Assembly (NCBI RefSeq): GCF_000936425.1
Contig: NZ_AVFK01000009.1
Location: 124,001 to 188,000 of the forward strand
Direction: 5' to 3'
Length of the DNA stretch: 64,000 nt
DNA from: Skermanella aerolata KACC 11604
GTDB taxonomy: Bacteria; Pseudomonadota; Alphaproteobacteria; Azospirillales; Azospirillaceae
Each line of letters begins with the position of its first letter. The stretch's first letter is position 1. The translations under genes were made by a program, and so were the position numbers. Below, piece by piece: positions 39,490-47,878 of the stretch. The notes under the pieces are model-generated. The model had not been told where the DNA came from. It ran no database searches and saw only the letters and a list, made by a program, of their open reading frames with translations.

Positions 39490-40179
39490 GTGCATGCGAT
39501 CGGCTTAACCCAGCTCCTGGTCTACACCGCCTTCATCGTGGTCGGCCTCGGCTTGCTCTACGCCTTCCGCCCGCCGCCGCCGCCCAAGGTCCGGGGGGAG
39601 CGGGTCAACCTGCGCAAGATCGTCGACAACCTCAACCATCCCTGCCTGCACGACGTCCGCATCATCGACAAGCAGGCCAGGATCGTCTGTATCGACCATA
39701 TCCTGCGGCTGCCGGCCAGCGTCGTTCTGATCGGGACGGTCGCCGCGACCGCCAAGGGCGAGGTCACCGGCAACGAGTATACCCGGACCTGGAAGATCAC
39801 CCATCGCGGTTCCTCCACCAGCTTCGTCAATCCGCTGCTGGAGCTTCAGCCGCTCAACGCCGCCTTCAAGCGCCGCTTCCCGATACTCCGGGTTCGCGGC
39901 ATCGTCGTCTTTCCCGACACCGTCACCTTCACGGGGGAAACGCCCAAGGGCGCCATCCGCGCTTCCGACTTCCAGGCCTGGGTGGACGAGATCCTGAAGA
40001 TGGACGGCACGATCAGTTCCGCGACCGAGCAGGCATGGCCCGCGATCACCTCCATGGTCGCATCGTCCCAGGCGCGGATCGAGCAGGCCCGCGCCCGCGG
40101 GTTGATCGGCGGCGGCGACCGGAAACCCGGCAAAAAGCCACGCAAACCCGCTCTCGCCATGGCCGCCCGCGCCCGCTGA
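39490..40179 (+). CDS. Membrane-anchored NERD-like domain protein
   Basis: A 229-residue protein with one N-terminal membrane helix (about 7-25), a Pro-rich joint (RPPPPPK) and a domain that follows the NERD (nuclease-related) pattern: DVRIIDKQARIVCIDHIL (conserved Asp69), a central strand and TSFVNPLLELQPLNAAFKRRF. In NERD domains the strand after the Asp carries an E-x-K pair; here the matching place reads IGTVAATAKG, so the catalytic pair appears lost. GTG start, no in-frame ATG nearby. A basic Lys/Arg-rich tail may bind nucleic acid. Confidence 0.65.
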   Translation: MHAIGLTQLLVYTAFIVVGLGLLYAFRPPPPPKVRGERVNLRKIVDNLNHPCLHDVRIIDKQARIVCIDHILRLPASVVLIGTVAATAKGEVTGNEYTRTWKITHRGSSTSFVNPLLELQPLNAAFKRRFPILRVRGIVVFPDTVTFTGETPKGAIRASDFQAWVDEILKMDGTISSATEQAWPAITSMVASSQARIEQARARGLIGGGDRKPGKKPRKPALAMAARAR

Positions 40180-40255
40180 ACAAAACTCGAACACCGCCCA
40201 GGAAATGCGATCCGGGGGGTAGCAGACCGCCACCCGATCCCATATCTTACCAGTC

Positions 40256-42430
40256 ATGACAATGCCCATGCTGATGCCGAAAGGCGCCTCCCTGCCGAAG
40301 CTGGAGGGGGGACGCCGCCTGGAGATCGTGTCCGATTACGTGCCGGCCGGCGACCAGCCGCGCGCGATCGAGGAGCTGCTGAGCGGCATCAGCCAGGGCG
40401 AGCGCGAACAGGTCCTGCTCGGCGTCACCGGCTCCGGCAAGACCTTCACCATGGCGCACGTAGTCCAGCAGCTCCAGCGCCCGGCCCTTGTCCTTGCCCC
40501 CAACAAGACGCTGGCCGCCCAGCTCTACGGCGAGATGAAGAGCTTCTTCCCCAACAACGCGGTGGAATACTTCGTCTCTTACTACGATTACTACACGCCG
40601 GAAGCCTACGTCCCGCGCACCGACACCTATATCGAGAAGGAAAGCTCGATCAACGAGCAGATCGAGCGGATGCGCCACTCCGCTACCCGCTCTCTGCTGG
40701 AGCGCGACGACGTGATCATCGTCGCGTCGGTGTCGTGCATCTACGGTATCGGCTCGGTCGAGACCTATTCGGAAATGACCTTCACGCTCCAGGCCGGGCA
40801 GATGGTCAACCGGACCGAGCTGCTGTCCCGCCTGATCGACCTTCAGTACAAACGCAACGACGTTGGTTTCGGACGCGGAACGTTCCGGGTGCGTGGCGAT
40901 ACCGTCGAACTCTTCCCGGCCCACCTGGAAGACCGGGCGTGGCGCATCTCCCTGTTCGGCGACGAGCTTGAAAGCATCTTCGAGATCGATCCGCTGACCG
41001 GCGAGAAGCTGATGGCGCTCCAGCTGGTCAAGATTTACCCCAATAGCCACTACGTCACGCCCAAGCCAACGCTGCATCAGGCGATCAAGGAGATCCAGCA
41101 CGACCTGAAGGTCCGGCTGGCCGAGTTCGAGGCCGAGGGCAAGCTCCTGGAAGCCCAGCGGCTGGAGCAGCGGACTCAGTTCGATATCGAAATGATGCTG
41201 GCGACCGGCAGCTGCGCCGGCATCGAGAACTATTCCCGCTATCTCTCCGGCCGCAAGCCGGGCGAGCCGCCGCCGACGCTGTTCGAGTACCTGCCCGACA
41301 ACGCCCTGCTGATCGTGGACGAGAGCCACGTCATGGTGCCCCAGGTCGGCGGCATGTACCGGGGCGACTTCATGCGGAAGTCCACCCTGTCGGACTTCGG
41401 CTTCCGCCTGCCGTCGTGCAAGGACAACCGCCCGCTCAAGTTCGAGGAATGGGACGCCATGCGTCCGCAGTCCGTCTTCGTTTCGGCGACGCCCGGCCCG
41501 TGGGAGATGGAGCGTACCGGCGGCGTCTTCGTCGAGCAGGTCGTCCGCCCGACCGGCCTGACCGACCCGCCCGTCATCATCCGCCCGACCGAGACCCAGG
41601 TGGACGACCTGCTGGCCGAGTGCAAGGAATGCGCCGCCAAGGGCCAGCGCGTGCTGGTCACGACCCTGACCAAGAAGATGGCCGAGGCGCTGACCGAGTA
41701 CATGCACGAGGCCGGCATCCGCGTCCGCTACATCCATTCCGATGTCGAAACGCTGGAGCGGATCGAGATCATCCGCGACCTCCGCCTTGGCGCCTACGAC
41801 GTCCTGATCGGCATCAACCTGCTGCGCGAAGGCCTGGACATCCCGGAATGCGGCCTTGTCGCGATCCTGGATGCCGACAAGGAAGGCTACCTGCGCTCGC
41901 GTACCTCGCTGATCCAGACCATCGGCCGCGCCGCCCGCAACGTCGACGGCCGGGCGATCCTCTACGCCGACAAGATGACCAACAGCATCAACGCGGCGAT
42001 CGACGAGACCAACCGCCGCCGCGAGAAGCAGAAGATCTACAACGAGGCCAACGGCATCACACCGGAAACGGTCCGCAAGCAGATCTCCGACATCATGGAG
42101 AGCGTCTACGAGCGCGGCGACCGCGTCACGGTCAAGACCGGCGACGGCGACATGAACAACATGATCGGCCACAACCTCAAGTCCTACATGGCCGATCTCG
42201 AACGCCGCATGAAGACCGCCGCCGCCGACCTGGAATTCGAGGAAGCCGCCCGGCTGCGCGACGAACTCCGCCGCCTGGAAGCGATGGACCTCGGCCTGGA
42301 AGGCGCCGAAGCCCCCGCTATCGGCTTGGGAACCAACCGCGCCATCCCAGCCGGCAGAAGCACCGCCCCCACCCGTGGCGCCCAGGACGGCCGAGGCAAA
42401 CCCCGCCCCCGCCGGCGCAAAGGACCCTGA
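40256..42430 (+). CDS. uvrB: Excinuclease ABC subunit B
   Basis: A 724-residue helicase-like damage-verification subunit of nucleotide excision repair. Walker [10 protein letters not shown] at about 56-64, the beta-hairpin region [22 protein letters not shown]-like LLIVDESHV, helicase motif VI region [12 protein letters not shown] and the C-terminal UVR motif ([18 protein letters not shown]) are all present. A basic Pro/Arg tail extends it. Eight bases after its stop yacG begins. Confidence 0.96.
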   Translation: MTMPMLMPKGASLPKLEGGRRLEIVSDYVPAGDQPRAIEELLSGISQGEREQVLLGVTGSGKTFTMAHVVQQLQRPALVLAPNKTLAAQLYGEMKSFFPNNAVEYFVSYYDYYTPEAYVPRTDTYIEKESSINEQIERMRHSATRSLLERDDVIIVASVSCIYGIGSVETYSEMTFTLQAGQMVNRTELLSRLIDLQYKRNDVGFGRGTFRVRGDTVELFPAHLEDRAWRISLFGDELESIFEIDPLTGEKLMALQLVKIYPNSHYVTPKPTLHQAIKEIQHDLKVRLAEFEAEGKLLEAQRLEQRTQFDIEMMLATGSCAGIENYSRYLSGRKPGEPPPTLFEYLPDNALLIVDESHVMVPQVGGMYRGDFMRKSTLSDFGFRLPSCKDNRPLKFEEWDAMRPQSVFVSATPGPWEMERTGGVFVEQVVRPTGLTDPPVIIRPTETQVDDLLAECKECAAKGQRVLVTTLTKKMAEALTEYMHEAGIRVRYIHSDVETLERIEIIRDLRLGAYDVLIGINLLREGLDIPECGLVAILDADKEGYLRSRTSLIQTIGRAARNVDGRAILYADKMTNSINAAIDETNRRREKQKIYNEANGITPETVRKQISDIMESVYERGDRVTVKTGDGDMNNMIGHNLKSYMADLERRMKTAAADLEFEEAARLRDELRRLEAMDLGLEGAEAPAIGLGTNRAIPAGRSTAPTRGAQDGRGKPRPRRRKGP

Positions 42431-42437
42431 TCACCCG

Positions 42438-42653
42438 ATGACCGATACTCCCAAAAACCTCGCCAAAGCTGCCCTGCCCGCCTGCCCGATCTGCGGCCGC
42501 CACGCCACCCCTGAGTTCAAGCCCTTCTGCACCGCCCGCTGCGCCGACGTGGATCTCAACCGCTGGCTCGGCGGCGTCTATCGCGTCGAAGTCAACGACC
42601 CCGAAGCCGAAATTGAAACCGACTTCGACCCCAGCCCGGAGCGGCTGCACTAA
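42438..42653 (+). CDS. yacG: DNA gyrase inhibitor YacG
   Basis: A 71-residue zinc-binding protein. Four cysteines form the zinc site: CPIC near residue 17 and CTARC near 33, followed by the family motif ADVDLNRWLGGVYRV. In E. coli YacG binds GyrB and inhibits gyrase. ATG 42438 with the coupled position after uvrB is chosen over an in-frame upstream start that lies inside uvrB. Confidence 0.92.
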   Translation: MTDTPKNLAKAALPACPICGRHATPEFKPFCTARCADVDLNRWLGGVYRVEVNDPEAEIETDFDPSPERLH

Positions 42654-42754
42654 CGGAAGCTTGACGCCAGCCGTCCATTCTCCCTATAGAAAGTGGTAGG
42701 TTTGTGCGGTTCCCGGATAGACTTCTGATGGGCACTGGTTGAAGGAGATGCAGC

Positions 42755-43096
42755 ATGGGTCTGGACTACAAGGCCGGCAATCTCGGACAGACGCCCATGC
42801 GGACACGCAAGGCCAGCCCTGGGCATGTCCTTGTCGCCACCCCCGAACAGCAGCGCAAGGCGAGCCGCCTTCTCGACATCCTCGATCAGCGCGTCGCCCG
42901 CACCGGCTGGCACACCTTCGAGCCGGAAAAGCTGAGTTCCTGATTTCCGCCACACCAGTCCGACGTCTATGTCCTGTACCAGGTATTCACCCAGTATCCG
43001 GCCTCGCACAAGCTGGTCAAACTCTGGTACTGTGGTCACTCACGCTTCGAGAACGGCGTGACGCGCTTCGACTTCGAAGATGCCGACGATTTCTGA
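42755..43096 (+). pseudogene. Hypothetical gene interrupted by an in-frame TGA
   Basis: A strong GAAGGAG ribosome site leads to an ATG and 62 codons ending at TGA 42941-42943. The same frame then continues without a stop for 50 more codons to TGA 43094, and reads like protein (QSDVYVLYQVFTQYPASHK and KLWYCGHSRFENGVTRFDF). This suggests one 113-residue gene of unknown function with an internal nonsense codon. Options: nonsense mutation, sequencing error, or recoding; no clear SECIS hairpin was seen after the TGA. Confidence 0.6.
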
Positions 43097-43148
43097 AGTC
43101 AGCCTGACCAGCAGCCCGCTATAGTCCAATCTATCGACAGGTCCAAGC

Positions 43149-43556
43149 ATGCAGGAAGGCGGATGCCTGTGCGGAGCGGTCCGGTACCGGGTCGAGGGAG
43201 AACCGCTGTCCAGCGGCATCTGCCACTGTGAGACCTGCCGCTGGGCGGCCTCCGCACCCTCGCTCCCCTTCGCAGTCTTCCCCGCCGACCGCTTCGCGAT
43301 CACAAAGGGCCGACCGGCGGAGTTCCACTCCTCCCCCCGCGTGACGCGCAGCTTCTGCGGCCTTTGCGGCTCCCCGCTCACCTACGACAACGCCGATGAA
43401 CCGGACACCATCGACGTCATGACATGCAGCCTGGACTCCCCCGATGCCTTTCCCCCGACTCACCACGTCTGGGTCAGCGAAAGGATCGCCTGGGACGTCG
43501 GCGCCGACGGCCTCCCCACCCACGCGACGTCGAGACAGGCCGACGGCGAGACCTGA
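43149..43556 (+). CDS. GFA-family zinc-binding protein
   Basis: A 135-residue protein of the glutathione-dependent formaldehyde-activating (GFA) family. Zinc cysteines: GGCLCGAVRY at the N-terminus, CHCETCRW near residue 27 and FCGLCGSPL near 75. Most members are of unknown substrate; only some activate formaldehyde with glutathione. No formaldehyde genes are nearby, so the family name is safer than a reaction. Confidence 0.9.
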   Translation: MQEGGCLCGAVRYRVEGEPLSSGICHCETCRWAASAPSLPFAVFPADRFAITKGRPAEFHSSPRVTRSFCGLCGSPLTYDNADEPDTIDVMTCSLDSPDAFPPTHHVWVSERIAWDVGADGLPTHATSRQADGET

Positions 43557-43564
43557 AGCGGCGC

Positions 43565-44404
43565 TCAGATCGCGGCGCGAATCCGCGCGCCGATCTGCGG
43601 ATTGTCGATCCTCCGGTAAGCGCCCTGGATCAGGCTATAGATGCCGAAGGCGAACAGACCGGCCGCGACCGTGCCCAGCACCCATGGACCGTACGGCTGA
43701 TCCTGAAGCGTCATCAGCACCTTGCCCAGCCCGCCCGATTCCGTCGAGTCCGACTGCCAAGCCGCAGTCAGGAAGAAGATGCCGGTCACCACGAAGACGG
43801 CGCCCTTGGCGCTCAGCCCGATCCGCCCGATCGGGCAGATCAGCTTCATCGTCCGCTCGTCAGCCTTCAGGTAGCGGCAGAAAGTCAGCTTCCACGCCTT
43901 CACGAACTGCCCGACCGCAGCCCCAAGCACGGCAACCCCGACGACGCCGACCATCCAGCGCCCGAACGGCTGCGACAGCAGCCACGCCGTCCAGTCCTGG
44001 GTCCCGTCCCCGCTCCCCGATCCGGCGCCCTGCCAACTGAACACCAGCGACAGCGCGAAGAACGCCAGACCGACATGGATCGCCCCGCTCGCCAGCAGAC
44101 CACCCCGGACCACCAGCCCCTTCGCCTCGCTGCCGTGCCCGTCCAGGTCGAACCAGCCCTGCGCCACGCGCCAGACCGCATGCCCGACCAGTCCGAGCGC
44201 CACGATCCCCAGCAGCACCTTGCCGAACGGCTGAAAGAAGATCTCCCGGAGCGCACCTTTGGTATCGATTGGCTGCCCGCTCCCGATCGCCGCCACCATG
44301 GCGAACCAGCCCACCAGCAGATAAACGACGCCCCGCGCCGCATACCCAAGCCGCGCCAACCATTCGAAACGATCCGAGCTGTTCACGACAGCGCTCCCCA
44401 TCAT
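43565..44404 (-). CDS. DUF1206 membrane protein
   Basis: A 279-residue protein with six predicted membrane helices organised as three two-helix repeats; each repeat has a similar entry, for example WLARLGYAARGVVYLLVG, GLLASGAIHVGLAFF and IGLSAKGAVFVVTGIF, followed by PFGKVLLGIVALGLV-type helices. This matches the DUF1206 family, whose function is unknown. It converges tightly with the GFA gene (8 bases). A 705-base non-coding stretch lies upstream. Confidence 0.85.
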   Translation of the reverse strand: MMGSAVVNSSDRFEWLARLGYAARGVVYLLVGWFAMVAAIGSGQPIDTKGALREIFFQPFGKVLLGIVALGLVGHAVWRVAQGWFDLDGHGSEAKGLVVRGGLLASGAIHVGLAFFALSLVFSWQGAGSGSGDGTQDWTAWLLSQPFGRWMVGVVGVAVLGAAVGQFVKAWKLTFCRYLKADERTMKLICPIGRIGLSAKGAVFVVTGIFFLTAAWQSDSTESGGLGKVLMTLQDQPYGPWVLGTVAAGLFAFGIYSLIQGAYRRIDNPQIGARIRAAI

Positions 44405-45109
44405 TATGCTTAACGCAGACCTAGCAACCGCAACTCACCAACCAGCGGCGCCCCCGCGCATCTTTCCGTCGATTAGCAATCAGCAACAACAATCAACCTA
44501 TTTAGTTCCCCTTCCCGCCCGAAGACTTCGGAGTTCTCCAAGGAGACACGCCACGCCACCTATTTCCAAGCCTGACTCAAACGCTTTATTCTATCAAAGC
44601 TAGCATCCCAAACCCGCCCACCAAAACCAATCCGCAAAAAAGCACTCCAAGCAAAGCCCCAAAAAAAGCCCCTCTCCCTCCGGGAGAGGAAGGGGCCCAT
44701 GCAAAGCATGGGAAGGTGAGGGAGCACGCCCCATCCCGCCGCCCCCTCACCCCACCCGCCAACGCCATTTCCCGTTAGCCAATTAGTAACAAAATTACCT
44801 CAATTTACCCCATACCCATCATACGACCGTAAGCGCAATCTCACCTGATCAAACCGGCCCATCGGCACCCAAAAGCGACCACACCGACACGAACCGACGG
44901 GACACGGAAGACACTTCAACAATGCTCAGGACTCTTGCGAAGCCAAGCGGCGACCGCCCCGGCAAAAAGGCCTGAAACGACTTCATGACGTTCATCGACC
45001 AGCGCGAAGACCCAAGTTGGATGTTCCGGGGCGTCGGTAACACGGTCTGGCGTGGCAGTACCGGAACGGGATCGCGGTCGGTAAAATCAGCTACTGAGAG
45101 GGCAAGGCC
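44405..45109. other. Gene-poor stretch with hairpins and a coding remnant
   Basis: No intact gene was seen. It holds the hairpin pair at 44671-44712 (separate entry), AT-rich sequence around 44760-44860, and at 44986-45040 a short frame reading DPSWMFRGVGNTVW, which resembles the start of an FRG domain but decays into low-complexity sequence. Confidence 0.5.
44671..44712. repeat. REP-like double hairpin
   Basis: Two adjacent perfect hairpins: CCTCTCCC/GGGAGAGG (44671-44678 with 44682-44689) and CCCATGC/GCATGGG (44696-44702 with 44706-44712). Repeats of this CCCTCTCCC...GGTGAGGG style are common intergenic elements in proteobacteria. Read on the minus strand, the first is followed by a T7 run. 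Confidence 0.7.
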
Positions 45110-45442
45110 ATGGGTCAGGTCAAATTCAAGGACGACAGGAAGCCTCTGATAGCGGAGGCAATGCGATCATCCGATCTAACGGACTTCGCATGCTGGGATG
45201 ATCTCGACGCCCTTTCATCAGAAACCCAAGTCGCAAACATCGAAGTGTTCGATGACGAAATTATGTTGTCCGGTAAAAGCTTCGAAGGCGCCATCAACGT
45301 CTACCTGACACTGAATTACGGCAACGGAGACGATGCCACCTGGATATCGGCCGCTTTTCCCGGATCGTTCTCGGGAGTTCTACAAGACCGACAACCTGTT
45401 ATCAGAAACGTGATCGTGGACACGTCCTCGTTCTATGCCTGA
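45110..45442 (+). CDS. Hypothetical protein
   Basis: A 110-residue acidic, cytoplasmic protein with a GAGAGG ribosome site before its ATG. I do not recognise it. Sequence alternates as if beta-rich (ANIEVFDDEIMLSGKSFEG, INVYLTLNYGNGDDATW), suggesting a small soluble domain. Codon use is less GC-biased than the core genes, fitting the accessory region. It follows the possible FRG remnant. Confidence 0.6.
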   Translation: MGQVKFKDDRKPLIAEAMRSSDLTDFACWDDLDALSSETQVANIEVFDDEIMLSGKSFEGAINVYLTLNYGNGDDATWISAAFPGSFSGVLQDRQPVIRNVIVDTSSFYA

Positions 45443-45592
45443 CATTCGATACTGCGAATCAGCCCAACACCATTACATCCAGCTCCAGGAAATTTCCAAT
45501 CAGAACCCGGCACGACTCAAACTTCACGGCGCGGCACCGAGCCAGCCCTGCCGAAACGACCCGTGACGCCGCCAACAGGTGAGAAGAAGATC

Positions 45593-45850
45593 ATGACCAA
45601 CCCTGACGATGCCGGGCTGAGTGACGCTGCTCTTGCCATTCTGCGTCCGGTCACGCTGGCCAAGCGGGCACGAGTCGTCGCCGGCCTGAGCCAGGGCACT
45701 TTTGCCGACACATACGGCATCCCCATTGGAACTCTCCGCGACTGGGAACAGCGTCGAAGCGAACCCGACGCGACGGCGGTGGCCTATCTGACGGCGATCA
45801 CCAACGATCCCGTAGCGGTTGCGATCGCATACCGCAAATCCGCCGCCTGA
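45593..45850 (+). CDS. Helix-turn-helix antitoxin-like regulator
   Basis: An 85-residue protein whose second half is a compact HTH: RARVVAGLSQGTFADTYGIP followed by IGTLRDWEQRRSEPDATAVA. This pattern is that of YiaG/NadS/HigA-type antitoxins encoded beside RelE/HigB-like toxins. ATG 45593 with GGTGAGAAGAAG upstream is preferred over GTG 45563. No toxin gene is found directly upstream, so it appears orphan. Confidence 0.75.
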   Translation: MTNPDDAGLSDAALAILRPVTLAKRARVVAGLSQGTFADTYGIPIGTLRDWEQRRSEPDATAVAYLTAITNDPVAVAIAYRKSAA

Positions 45851-45881
45851 CCCCCTCGAACGCGACTGGAGACGACATATC

Positions 45882-46196
45882 ATGGTCAGGGAAGACGAAT
45901 ATCTCCGGCTGCGCGCCGCCGAGGAAGATTTGGAAGACGTGCGCCTTTACGACGAAGCGAAGGCCAAGCCGTCAGAGTTCATCCCGCTGGAACTGACCGA
46001 GCGCATGCTCAACGGCGAAAACCCGATCCGCGTCTATCGCGAATACCGGAGCTTCACGCAGGACCAGCTTGGCGCGCAGGCCGGAATCAGCAAGCCGTTC
46101 CTCTCCCAGATCGAGAACGGTATCCGCACGCCCTCGCTCGACACCCTCAAGCGACTCGCGGAGGCGCTGCGGGTGGATATGGACGATCTTGTCTGA
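45882..46196 (+). CDS. XRE-family antitoxin-like regulator
   Basis: A 104-residue protein: an acidic helical N-terminus (about 1-45) and a C-terminal Cro/C1-type HTH (YRSFTQDQLGAQAGISKPFL, then QIENGIRTPSLDTLKRLAEA). Similar proteins serve as antitoxins next to RelE/ParE toxins and repress their operon. It begins 31 bases after the previous antitoxin-like gene and has no intact toxin beside it. Confidence 0.8.
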   Translation: MVREDEYLRLRAAEEDLEDVRLYDEAKAKPSEFIPLELTERMLNGENPIRVYREYRSFTQDQLGAQAGISKPFLSQIENGIRTPSLDTLKRLAEALRVDMDDLV

Positions 46197-46300
46197 TTGC
46201 AGCGGCTGACGGCCCCTGCCCCGGCGTTTAGCTGGACACCTTTAAGAGTGCCCTGAAACACGCTATTTAAGGTGCCTGCATTGGCATGAGGGAAAAGCAC

Positions 46301-46549
46301 ATGGCAAGCCTGATCCTGGCGGAAACGACCGCAAGCGTCTCCGAATTGAAGAGGAATCCCATGGGCACGGTAGCTGCCGGCGAAGGTTCCCCGGTAGCGA
46401 TCCTTAATCGCAACGAGCCAGCATTCTACTGTGTCCCGGCCAAGGCGTTCGAAGCCATGATGGAACGCTTGGAAGATCTGGAACTCAATGCCATCGCCGA
46501 GGCTCGCAAGGATCAGCCTGTCATCAAGGTCACGCTTGATGAGCTTTGA
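46301..46549 (+). CDS. Phd/YefM-family antitoxin
   Basis: An 82-residue antitoxin with the Phd/YefM N-terminal DNA-binding fold: ASVSELKRNPMGTVAAGEGS and VAILNRNEPAFYCVPAKAFE, then an acidic toxin-binding tail (MMERLEDLELNAIAEARKD). ATG 46301 is chosen; an in-frame ATG at 46286 is less likely. Its end overlaps the start of a RelE-type toxin gene by 11 bases, the normal arrangement, but that toxin is broken. Confidence 0.88.
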   Translation: MASLILAETTASVSELKRNPMGTVAAGEGSPVAILNRNEPAFYCVPAKAFEAMMERLEDLELNAIAEARKDQPVIKVTLDEL

Positions 46550-46820
46550 GCTTGGCTTCCTTGACGATGCCTTGAAGGAGTGGCGAAATCTGGACAACGG
46601 CAACTGACAGCAAATCAAAAGGCAAGTGACCGAGCGATCGGAAAACCCCCGCGTTCAATTAGCTAAATTTTCCGGCCACAATGATCGTTACAAGATAAAA
46701 CTGCGGAATTTGGGTTACAGTCTGTTCTACGAGGTTCGCGATCATCAGTTGATCATTGTCGTTATAGCGGTCGGAAAGCGTGACCGCAGCGAAGTGTACA
46801 AAGCGGCGGCGAAGCAATAG
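46539..46820 (+). pseudogene. RelE-family toxin with in-frame stop
   Basis: The ATG overlaps the antitoxin end. The frame begins MSFELGFLDDALKEWRNLDN, a typical RelE/StbE start, then meets TGA at 46605-46607, and continues in the same frame with QQIKRQVTERSENPRVQLA, RYKIKLRNLGYSLFYEVRDH and VAVGKRDRSEVYKAAAKQ to TAG 46818. All parts of a normal toxin of about 92 residues are there except for the stop, probably from a CGA-to-TGA change. The toxin is thus probably inactive unless the stop is read through or translation restarts at GTG 46626. Confidence 0.85.
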
Positions 46821-46849
46821 ACGGCGTAGCAGCAGCCGACAAACGGGCG

Positions 46850-47046
46850 CGTCGATGTCGAGTGCCACTGCGCTATCATCAACTTGCGGGAAACTCGTCC
46901 TTGGCCGATCAATCTCTCTGGCGATAAGCATTAAGGAACACCGTGGTCTGTCCCCGTTTTCCCACCATCTGATCCTCTATCGGGCTGTACCCGAGGGGAT
47001 CGAGGTGGTGCGCGTCATTCATGGCGCGTGCGATTTGAAAAATTAG
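46850..47046 (+). pseudogene. ParE-like toxin remnant
   Basis: The last 32 codons before TAG 47044-47046 read LSPFSHHLILYRAVPEGIEV followed by VRVIHGACDL, matching the C-terminal strand pattern of ParE/RelE toxins (H-x-I-x-Y-R ... I-x-R-V-x-H-x-x-x-D). The upstream part that should encode the rest lies in another frame (RYHQLAGNSSLADQSLWR) and contains stops. A frameshifted, decayed toxin is the simplest reading. Confidence 0.65.
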
Positions 47047-47142
47047 CTTGACCACTCTGCAACGGTCGTTAGAGAGTGGATAAACTCCTAGTTACGATGT
47101 GCTAGCTAATAACGTAACATAGGTCGCGTTCGACAATTGAGC

Positions 47143-47793
47143 ATGGCAATATCGCTAGATGAACAGACAATATATCTGCGGAGTATTCAATTGAGTCAAA
47201 TTTCGGCAGAGTGGCTTCAACAAGCATTTGCGATCGTATCTGCGGGCATAGCCCTGATAACTGTTCTTTTTGGAGTGACTGCTGCTATCAAATCTGGGTT
47301 AGTCCGCTCTATTAAAATAGGCCCGCTTGAAATTGAAGGCATTACCCCTGAGCTTGTAGATATCCTTAAACAGCAAAGTCCTTCAAAAGAAGTTCCTGAA
47401 AAGCCTTTTGAAGTGGTTGCCTTGTCTAATTATTATAATCACGCTCTTAGGAGAGCTAACATAAGCTTCTGGTTTAGCATCATATTTGCATCAATCGGGT
47501 TCGGAGTTATTATTTTCGCTTTTGCTACGCATGATAACTCTGATATTTTGGGTACAGTCGTTAAAGCAGCGAGCGGCGCAATTATAGACGCGGTTGCAAG
47601 CTTATTCTTTGTTCAATCTACCAACGCCCAAAAATCCATGGCCGAGTTTTTTGAGAAGCTCCGCCTTGATAGACTTAATGCAGAGGCTAGGGAGCTTATT
47701 TCTGAGATTGAGAACATTGAGCGCCGAGATCAACTGAGAGCGCAACTTGTCCTAAAATACGCGGGAATCGAAAAACTCCTAGTCGGGAATTGA
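47143..47793 (+). CDS. Membrane protein of TRADD-N-associated type
   Basis: A 216-residue protein with a hydrophobic helix at about 24-48, a soluble segment, then a pair of helices at about 107-128 and 135-157 and a charged helical tail. The segment NYYNHALRRANISFWFSIIF with GxGVIIFAF and FFVQSTNAQKSMAEFFEKLR fits the two-helix membrane domain described next to TRADD-N domains in bacterial conflict proteins; this is from memory of the family and needs a profile search. GC is clearly lower than neighbours, suggesting transfer. ATG 47143 is chosen over TTG 47137. An IS3 element begins 46 bases after its stop. Confidence 0.6.
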   Translation: MAISLDEQTIYLRSIQLSQISAEWLQQAFAIVSAGIALITVLFGVTAAIKSGLVRSIKIGPLEIEGITPELVDILKQQSPSKEVPEKPFEVVALSNYYNHALRRANISFWFSIIFASIGFGVIIFAFATHDNSDILGTVVKAASGAIIDAVASLFFVQSTNAQKSMAEFFEKLRLDRLNAEARELISEIENIERRDQLRAQLVLKYAGIEKLLVGN

Positions 47794-47878
47794 CCCTCAA
47801 TTCATTGAGGTACTTCTAACTGGCCTAACCTTGGAAATCTGACCTTGCCCGCGTGCAGCGCCTCCCATAGCACCCGCA

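Noticed and set aside
40247-42172. A 641-codon minus-strand frame over uvrB
   Set aside because: uvrB is unambiguous on the plus strand; the reverse frame has shadow composition and no family features.
42941-42943. Selenocysteine reading of the in-frame TGA
   Set aside because: No convincing SECIS hairpin follows within 40 bases and the protein shows no redox motif around the site; kept only as one possibility beside nonsense mutation.
45435-45566. A 43-codon frame between the 45110 gene and the first antitoxin-like gene, considered as a missing toxin
   Set aside because: The product has no RelE, ParE, HigB or BrnT features and no ribosome site.
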